In this document: positions 5,976 through 10,202 of the stretch, piece by piece | Position numbering within the stretch: the stretch's first letter is position 1 | Layout: each line of letters opens with the position of its first letter | Assembly (NCBI GenBank): GCA_014729145.1 | Contig: WJKL01000108.1 | Location: 1 to 10,202, forward strand | From: Candidatus Woesearchaeota archaeon | Lineage (GTDB): Archaea; Nanobdellota; Nanobdellia; Woesearchaeales; WJKL01 | Length of the DNA stretch: 10,202 nt | Direction of reading: 5' to 3' | Program-made: the position numbers and the translations under genes | Notes under the pieces: generated by a model | What the model was told of the DNA's origin: nothing | Databases searched by the model: none | Seen by the model: only the letters and a program-made list of their open reading frames with translations

Positions 5976-7297
5976 CTAAAAACCTCTTTCATACATATTG
6001 CCAAAAGTGGAAATACTATTGTTGCATCTCCTTCAATACACACATTATTTCCCTGCTCTTTTAATTTGCTCCATGATTTTGCTTCTTTTGGCCTTGCTCC
6101 TGACAAACTTCCGTCTCCTTGAGAGCCTGTTGTAACATAAATTGCATAATCCAGCCCATCTCTTAGGATATTTACACCAATCAGATGATGTTTTGCAATT
6201 CCTCCGCCTAAAATAATGCCTGCTGTCTTATCTGCATGTAAAACCTGATCAGCTAATTTTTTCATATCTCCTGTAACATCCATCCCAAATTCAGGATTTT
6301 TCTGTTTGAAAAAATATAATTGCAAACCCAATGCTCCGTCAGTGATGCCTGGACAGAATATAGGTATATCATTCTTTGTTGCCCAGTACAATATTGAATT
6401 CTCATCCTGGACCTTTTTTCCCAGTTCAAAAACTAATTCAGAAGGATTTATCATCTTTCCTGTTTTTTTCTGTTTTTCAAATAACTCAGAGAAAAAAGGC
6501 ATCAGCACATCCTCTAGTTGCTCATATCTATCATCAGGAACAAAAATATTTCCAATCCTGTTGATTCCTTTTTTATGAAGATCAATATCAGAGACATCAA
6601 AATCCCCCAATAAAAAAGGCTTATTGCATTTCATAATATCTTCTTCGATTGCACCAGTAGAAGTTATGATAACATCGATTAGTTTCTCCTTCACAAGCTG
6701 GGAAAAAACTTCCCTTAGTCCAGAACTCGCCATATTTGATGTAAAACTCATAAAAATAGTAGCATTTTCCTGCTTCATTTTCTTAAGAACATCTATGGAG
6801 TCTCCTAGATGCTTACCCTGGAAACCGATGTTTTTCATCTCTTCAACAACATCTACAACTTTTTTATTACTTTCCAGGTCAAACCCCTTAACAGGATTTA
6901 AATGATTATCAGCATTATACTTTTCACTTTTACCTCTTTGGATTACATCATGCTCAATTTTTTCAGGTTTAAAATTCTCTTTTATATAATCCATAACTTT
7001 TTCATAATCAAACTCCTTGCAGCTAAAGATATCAGCACTCAAGAAATTCTTTTGAGGATATGTATGTATTGCAATATGGCTTTCAGCAATTATCACAAAC
7101 CCTGTTATTCCTGATTCTTCTTCTTTTTCAGCATTATGTTCAAGAACGACAGGTTCTGATATCTTGTTCATTCCAAGCAAATAAGGCAGTTCTTCTAGGA
7201 GTTTCTTAACTAGTCTTTTATCACCTATATCATCCTTGCAGCCAAATGCATCAACTGTTAATTGGCTTCCATTTCCGTGTTTTGTTTTAATCTTCAT
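5972..7297 (-). CDS. speD-dys: Fusion of SpeD-like pyruvoyl decarboxylase and deoxyhypusine synthase, 441 aa
   Basis: Residues 1-121 are a SpeD/AdoMet decarboxylase-type domain. FGC (18-20) matches the 'YGC' of the family, and IIAESHIAIHTYP (69-81) holds the Glu72-Ser73 self-cleavage site. His78 and Cys93 lie at +5 and +20 from the serine, as in the Thermotoga enzyme. Residues about 134-441 are a nearly complete deoxyhypusine synthase. The NAD-binding part has FTSNMASSGLRE (185-196) and STGAIEEDIMKC (213-224); then come GINRIGNIFVP (244-254), ITDGALG (318-324), LGGGIAKHHL (363-372) and SGARPKEAKSWSK (399-411), with catalytic Lys411, Trp409 and Glu405. Deoxyhypusine synthase moves an aminobutyl group, normally from spermidine, onto a lysine of aIF5A. 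The linker (about 122-133) is short and has no Met, and the frame is unbroken, so this is a true fusion. AGAGGT precedes the ATG. Self-cleavage would leave the pyruvoyl chain attached to the synthase. Confidence 0.93.
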   Translation of the reverse strand: MKIKTKHGNGSQLTVDAFGCKDDIGDKRLVKKLLEELPYLLGMNKISEPVVLEHNAEKEEESGITGFVIIAESHIAIHTYPQKNFLSADIFSCKEFDYEKVMDYIKENFKPEKIEHDVIQRGKSEKYNADNHLNPVKGFDLESNKKVVDVVEEMKNIGFQGKHLGDSIDVLKKMKQENATIFMSFTSNMASSGLREVFSQLVKEKLIDVIITSTGAIEEDIMKCNKPFLLGDFDVSDIDLHKKGINRIGNIFVPDDRYEQLEDVLMPFFSELFEKQKKTGKMINPSELVFELGKKVQDENSILYWATKNDIPIFCPGITDGALGLQLYFFKQKNPEFGMDVTGDMKKLADQVLHADKTAGIILGGGIAKHHLIGVNILRDGLDYAIYVTTGSQGDGSLSGARPKEAKSWSKLKEQGNNVCIEGDATIVFPLLAICMKEVFR

Positions 7298-7300
7298 TTT

Positions 7301-7307
7301 AACCTCT
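7301..7307 (-). promoter_or_regulatory. Shine-Dalgarno of the SpeD-DHS fusion gene
   Basis: The minus strand reads AGAGGTT, ending about four bases before the ATG at 7297, a good match to the archaeal 16S tail and confirmation of this start. With the A/T-rich TATA candidate at 7327-7338, the predicted leader is only about 10-13 bases. Confidence 0.6.
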
Positions 7308-7326
7308 AAATAACATAAACCAAACT

Positions 7327-7338
7327 AAATAAATAAAA
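7327..7338 (-). promoter_or_regulatory. Putative TATA region for the SpeD-membrane-SpeB operon
   Basis: The minus strand has TTTTATTTATTT over this stretch, centred about 35 bases upstream of the ATG at 7297. Transcription starting some 25 bases downstream would give a very short leader holding the AGAGGT ribosome-binding site. It is the only strong TATA candidate before the operon, but the region is generally A/T-rich, so the exact box is uncertain. Confidence 0.4.
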
Positions 7339-7393
7339 GAATTCTATGACCCTTCTTTTCTTACTGAGCTCATTATAGCCTAAAAATAGCAAA

Positions 7394-7405
7394 ATATTTA
7401 TAAAT
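7394..7405 (+). promoter_or_regulatory. TATA box for the 147-aa unknown protein
   Basis: The plus strand reads ATATTTATAAAT. It is centred about 46 bases upstream of the ATG at 7446, so transcription starting about 25 bases downstream gives a leader near 20 bases that contains AAGGTGA. With the opposing operon promoter it makes 7298-7445 a divergent promoter region; nothing else recognisable is in that gap. Confidence 0.55.
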
Positions 7406-7434
7406 CTATGCTTAATATTCCAAAAATATAAACA

Positions 7435-7440
7435 AGGTGA
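7435..7440 (+). promoter_or_regulatory. Shine-Dalgarno deciding the start of the 147-aa protein
   Basis: AGGTGA lies five bases before the ATG at 7446. It covers the in-frame GTG at 7437, which would otherwise be a possible start, so the GTG is part of the ribosome-binding site and the ATG is the start. Confidence 0.7.
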
Positions 7441-7445
7441 TAAAT

Positions 7446-7889
7446 ATGGCAATTATAGGATTTAACTTTGAAAAGATTGATGCAGAAAGAAAAAAAGATT
7501 CAGTAAAAGGAAAGATAGACATTAAAAACAATGTAGCTGTAACTAATATAAGTAAAAAAGATATCAAAACAGGCAGCAATTCCCAAAAAGTTGCTAGGAT
7601 TACTTTTGACTTTAATGTTAATTATGAGCCAAAAATCGGTTCAATGAAATTTACAGGAAATATACTTTATCTTTCAGAATCTGACAAGATAGATGGGCTT
7701 GTCAAGGAATTTGAAAAAACAAAAAAAGTAAACCAGGAAGTTATGCCTGTTGTGCTTAACAATATACTGAACAGGTGCAATATTCAGGCTATAATTCTTA
7801 GCCAGCAGATAAACCTGCCTTCTCCTGTACCTATGCCAAAAGTTAATATCAGCAATAAAAAAGCACAGGAAAAAAAGCAAAAAAAATAA
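7446..7889 (+). CDS. Conserved-looking DPANN protein of unknown function, 147 aa
   Basis: The protein starts MAIIGFNFEKIDAERKK and ends in a basic, Lys-rich tail. Its predicted layout is several beta-strands over about residues 1-80 (a short N-terminal strand; a KGKIDIKNNVAVTNI hairpin at 21-35; VARITFDFNVNY at 49-60; MKFTGNILYL at 67-76). A helical stretch follows (about 81-122), then the proline-patterned motif LPSPVPMPKV (124-133). I recall similar proteins with the MAIIGFNF opening and a 'LPPPIPLPKV'-like ending from DPANN genomes, without a known function. Strand-rich body, long helices, then a Pro-rich segment resembles SecB-type chaperones in outline only; I would not call it SecB. No signal peptide or membrane segment. 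It has its own TATA box, a good Shine-Dalgarno, a U-tract terminator after the stop, and lies just upstream of cdc48. Confidence 0.82.
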   Translation: MAIIGFNFEKIDAERKKDSVKGKIDIKNNVAVTNISKKDIKTGSNSQKVARITFDFNVNYEPKIGSMKFTGNILYLSESDKIDGLVKEFEKTKKVNQEVMPVVLNNILNRCNIQAIILSQQINLPSPVPMPKVNISNKKAQEKKQKK

Positions 7890-7897
7890 TTTTTTTT
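7890..7897 (+). terminator. U-tract terminator after the 147-aa protein gene
   Basis: Eight consecutive T residues begin immediately after the TAA stop, followed by a second T-run (7901-7905). Archaeal RNA polymerase terminates at T-runs without needing a hairpin. The position, before a strong promoter for the next gene, supports a transcript boundary. Confidence 0.55.
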
Positions 7898-7910
7898 GAT
7901 ATTTTTAATC

Positions 7911-7927
7911 CGAAAGGTTTAAAAATA
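7911..7927 (+). promoter_or_regulatory. BRE plus TATA box of cdc48
   Basis: CGAAAGG followed by TTTAAAAATA is a near-ideal archaeal BRE/TATA pair. The box is centred about 70 bases upstream of the ATG at 7993, so the expected transcript has a leader of roughly 45 bases, which is long for this window and contains a 25-base interrupted palindrome. Confidence 0.6.
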
Positions 7928-7948
7928 TCCTATAATTCTAAATAATAC

Positions 7949-7973
7949 TTTTAAGGGCTTTAAAGCCTTAAAA
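7949..7973 (+). repeat. Near-perfect 25-base palindrome in the cdc48 leader
   Basis: The arms are TTTTAAGG and CCTTAAAA around the core CTTTAAAG, with a single extra G (7957) breaking the symmetry. It lies just downstream of the expected transcription start of cdc48. It could be an operator for a dimeric repressor or an RNA hairpin in the leader; its core also resembles a TATA element. It is not followed by a T-run, so terminator function is unlikely. Confidence 0.55.
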
Positions 7974-7992
7974 ATGCTAAATAAAGCAAAAT

Positions 7993-10202
<2,210 letters not shown>

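Noticed and set aside
6306..7114. Several plus-strand frames opposite the DHS and SpeD domains
   Set aside because: All are antisense to strongly conserved enzyme motifs, without their own start signals.
5972..7297. That the SpeD and DHS domains are two genes merged by a sequencing error
   Set aside because: The frame is continuous, both domains are intact, the linker lacks a start codon and there is no ribosome-binding site at the junction.
7298..7445. A small RNA or tRNA gene in the divergent intergenic region
   Set aside because: Only promoter-like A/T-rich elements and ribosome-binding sites are visible; no cloverleaf or stable hairpin was found.
7674..7880. Minus-strand frame inside the 147-aa gene
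   Set aside because: It is a shadow; the plus-strand gene has a promoter, Shine-Dalgarno and terminator.
7949..7973. The palindrome as a terminator of the 147-aa gene
   Set aside because: It lies after a good BRE/TATA and has no following T-run; the T8 tract at 7890 is the better terminator.

Overview
The window looks like a piece of an AT-rich archaeal genome. The markers are a deoxyhypusine synthase domain, a Cdc48/VAT-type double AAA+ ATPase, TATA/BRE-type promoters placed for leaderless or very short-leader mRNAs, and several short proteins of a kind I associate with DPANN archaea (Woesearchaeota/Pacearchaeota-like). The lineage is an inference; no rRNA or tRNA is present to anchor it. 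The DNA is densely packed, with no gene-free stretch above 300 bases.

Layout. Positions 2-349 (+) hold the 3' end of a DUF4010/MgtC-type membrane protein, convergent with a 100-residue acidic protein (362-664, -). A minus-strand block from 7297 down to 714 then carries, in transcription order: a SpeD-like pyruvoyl decarboxylase fused to deoxyhypusine synthase (7297-5972), a small polytopic membrane protein (5975-5442), an agmatinase-family ureohydrolase (5445-4615), a winged-helix plus iron-sulfur protein (4588-3251), an ECF S-component-like membrane protein (3217-2726), a DUF1893 protein (2736-2374), a DUF362 protein that has lost its ferredoxin insert (2355-1534) and a TatD-family hydrolase (1547-714). 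A 148-base divergent promoter region (7298-7445) leads to the plus-strand genes: a 147-residue unknown protein (7446-7889), a U-tract terminator, and cdc48 (7993 to the right edge).

The most interesting unit is the 7297-4615 operon. Its three genes are joined by ATGA overlaps and tie arginine/polyamine chemistry directly to modification of translation factor aIF5A. The SpeD-like domain keeps the autoprocessing and catalytic residues (Glu72-Ser73, His78, Cys93). At the two positions I recall as contacting AdoMet adenine and ribose in the T. maritima enzyme it has Tyr80 and Gln82 instead of Trp and Glu. It is therefore either an AdoMet decarboxylase or one of the SpeD homologues that became an arginine/ornithine decarboxylase. 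With the ureohydrolase and deoxyhypusine synthase it could form a short arginine-to-hypusine route, possibly without free spermidine; no spermidine synthase is visible here. The middle membrane protein is unknown and is a guilt-by-association candidate.

The other minus-strand genes look like separate units. Several promoters have their TATA element lying over the stop codon of the gene before, with the start codon about 25-29 bases downstream, as expected for leaderless transcripts. Genes inside operons instead carry Shine-Dalgarno-like sequences.
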